Below the pieces are notes generated by a model. The model was given only the letters and a program-made list of their open reading frames with translations, made no database searches and had not been told where the DNA came from. A stretch of DNA of 64,000 bases from Bordetella genomosp. 5 (GTDB taxonomy: Bacteria; Pseudomonadota; Gammaproteobacteria; Burkholderiales; Burkholderiaceae_B), in the NCBI RefSeq assembly GCF_002261475.1, contig NZ_NEVN01000013.1:310001-374000 (forward strand). Direction: 5' to 3'. Shown here in pieces: positions 62,608-64,000 of the stretch. Made by a program: the position numbers and the translations under genes. Numbering within the stretch: the first letter of the stretch is position 1; each line of letters starts with the position of its first letter.

Positions 62608-64000
62608 TTACTCGGCGGCGTCGTCGGCGTCGGCCTGCGGCGCAGCACCTTCCGGCTCGGCACCCACCGTGACCGGTGCGTCCTCGAACGGGTTGGCGAG
62701 CTGACGTGCGGCTTCGCGCTCGGCGGCTTCCACGGCTTCCTTGTCCTTGCGGGCAAGGTGATAAGCCAGACCGGTACCGGCGGGGATCAGACGACCCACG
62801 ATCACGTTTTCCTTCAGACCACGCAGATCGTCACGCTTGCCCATGATGGCCGCTTCGGTCAGCACGCGCGTCGTTTCCTGGAACGATGCAGCGGAGATGA
62901 ACGAGTCGGTCGACAGCGAGGCCTTCGTGATACCCAGCAGCACGTTGTCGTAGATGGCCGGACGCTTGTTCTCGGCGAGAACACGATCGTTCTCGTTGAG
63001 CAGCTCCGAACGCTCGACCTGTTCGCCAGGGATGAAATCGGCGTCGCCCGGATCCGTGATGTTCACACGGCGCAGCATCTGACGAACAATCACTTCGATG
63101 TGCTTGTCGTTGATCTTCACGCCCTGCAGACGGTACACGTCCTGCACTTCGTCGACGATGTAGGTCGCCAGCTTCTCGATGCCCTGCAGGCGCAGGATGT
63201 CGTGGGGATCGGCCGGGCCGTCCACGATCATTTCGCCCTTGTTCACCACTTGGCCGTCGTGCACCAGAACCTGCTTTTCCTTGGGGATCAGGAACTCGTG
63301 GCTCACGCCCTCGAGGTCGGTGATCACCAGGCGTTGCTTGCCCTTGGTGTCCTTGCCGAACGAGACCGTACCGGTCACTTCGGCCAGCATGCCAGCGTCC
63401 TTCGGCGAACGGGCTTCGAAGAGCTCGGCCACACGCGGCAGACCGCCGGTAATGTCGCGGGTCTTTTGCGATTCTTGCGGAATACGCGCCAGCACTTCAC
63501 CCACGGCCACTTGCTGACCATCGCGCACCGTGATCAGCGCGCCCACCGGGAACGAGATGTTCACGGCATGGTCGGTACCGGCGATACGAACGTCGTCGCC
63601 GTTTTCGTTGACCAGCTTGATCTGCGGACGCATGACGATCTTGCCGCCGCGCGTCTTGGGCGTGATCACGACCAGGGTCGACAGGCCGGTGACTTCGTCG
63701 ACCTGCTTGGCGACGGTCACGCCTTCTTCGATGTTCTCGAAGCGGACGGCACCGGCGTACTCGGACACGATCGGACGGGTCAGCGGATCCCAGGTAGCCA
63801 GACGGGTACCGGCCTTGATGGCCTCGCCGTCGCCCACCAGCACGGTCGCGCCGTACGGGATCTTGTGACGTTCGCGCTCACGACCGTTGTCGTCGAAGAT
63901 CGCCAGTTCGCCCGAGCGCGAGATCGCAACGCGCTCGCCCTTGGCGTTGGTGACGTAACGCATCGTGCTCGTGAAGCCGACCGTACCGTTGGACTTGGTT
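62608..64000 (-). CDS. rpoC: RNA polymerase beta-prime subunit, C-terminal part
   Basis: This is the last 463 codons of rpoC; the frame runs open to the window edge and the rest of the gene lies outside. Recognisable features are [20 protein letters not shown] and the C-terminal trigger/bridge-adjacent region with [20 protein letters not shown], then [20 protein letters not shown]. These belong to the clamp and jaw region of beta-prime. The protein ends in an acidic tail. In many betaproteobacteria rpsL lies shortly after rpoC; here about 8 kb intervene. Confidence 0.99.
   Translation of the reverse strand, partial: TKSNGTVGFTSTMRYVTNAKGERVAISRSGELAIFDDNGRERERHKIPYGATVLVGDGEAIKAGTRLATWDPLTRPIVSEYAGAVRFENIEEGVTVAKQVDEVTGLSTLVVITPKTRGGKIVMRPQIKLVNENGDDVRIAGTDHAVNISFPVGALITVRDGQQVAVGEVLARIPQESQKTRDITGGLPRVAELFEARSPKDAGMLAEVTGTVSFGKDTKGKQRLVITDLEGVSHEFLIPKEKQVLVHDGQVVNKGEMIVDGPADPHDILRLQGIEKLATYIVDEVQDVYRLQGVKINDKHIEVIVRQMLRRVNITDPGDADFIPGEQVERSELLNENDRVLAENKRPAIYDNVLLGITKASLSTDSFISAASFQETTRVLTEAAIMGKRDDLRGLKENVIVGRLIPAGTGLAYHLARKDKEAVEAAEREAARQLANPFEDAPVTVGAEPEGAAPQADADDAAE

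Overview
The window is G+C-rich chromosomal DNA from a betaproteobacterium, most likely order Burkholderiales and family Alcaligenaceae (Bordetella/Achromobacter relatives). This rests on gene order (mrcA next to aroK-aroB-dgt; str, S10, spc and alpha ribosomal operons in one block), the zinc-independent form of S14, System II cytochrome c maturation (resB, ccsB) with DsbD, and protein style. The genus is inference; no rRNA or tRNA gene was found to fix it. No insertion sequence, integrase or CRISPR array was seen.

Layout. 1-4.8 kb: 5' part of a TolC-like efflux gene, a WecA/MraY-type glycosyl-1-phosphate transferase, ssb and an MFS exporter, all on the minus strand. 5-10 kb: uvrA, a glutathione S-transferase and a LuxR-type regulator on the plus strand. 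10-17.5 kb: the overlapping aroK-aroB-dgt operon, divergent mrcA (PBP1a), cyaY, and an lptM-like lipoprotein gene overlapping lysA. 17.6-24.4 kb: an alpha/beta hydrolase and five-gene branched-chain-type ABC importer operon, divergent from an AraC/XylS-type regulator. 24.6-34.7 kb: ccsB, resB and a cytochrome c4 gene, engB-hemB, an EamA permease, dsbD-cutA and a HIT protein. 34.7-54.5 kb: on the minus strand, rpsL-rpsG-fusA-tuf-rpsJ, then rplC to rpsQ, then rplN to rplQ. 55.2-62.5 kb: an accessory regulatory block lying between rpsL and rpoC. 62.6-64 kb: the 3' end of rpoC.

The translation block is broken into separate units. A hairpin with T-rich flank follows rpsJ, and a promoter-like site precedes rplC. 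A strong intrinsic terminator follows rpsQ, and 808 bases without a gene precede rplN, containing a TTGCGT-N17-TAGAAT promoter and an inferred leader of about 430 nt. Three tandem hairpins separate rpsD from rpoA.

The most interesting region is 55.2-62.5 kb. It encodes a response regulator with a degenerate receiver domain; divergently, an operon of a complete OmpR-type regulator, an exported LysM+FecR protein and a CHASE2 sensor histidine kinase; then a membrane-anchored pseudokinase with a PEGA domain but no N-lobe; and a small lipoprotein resembling the TssQ family associated with type VI secretion. Together they look like an envelope-sensing module. Just beside it, upstream of rpsL, are three DnaA-box-like 9-mers.
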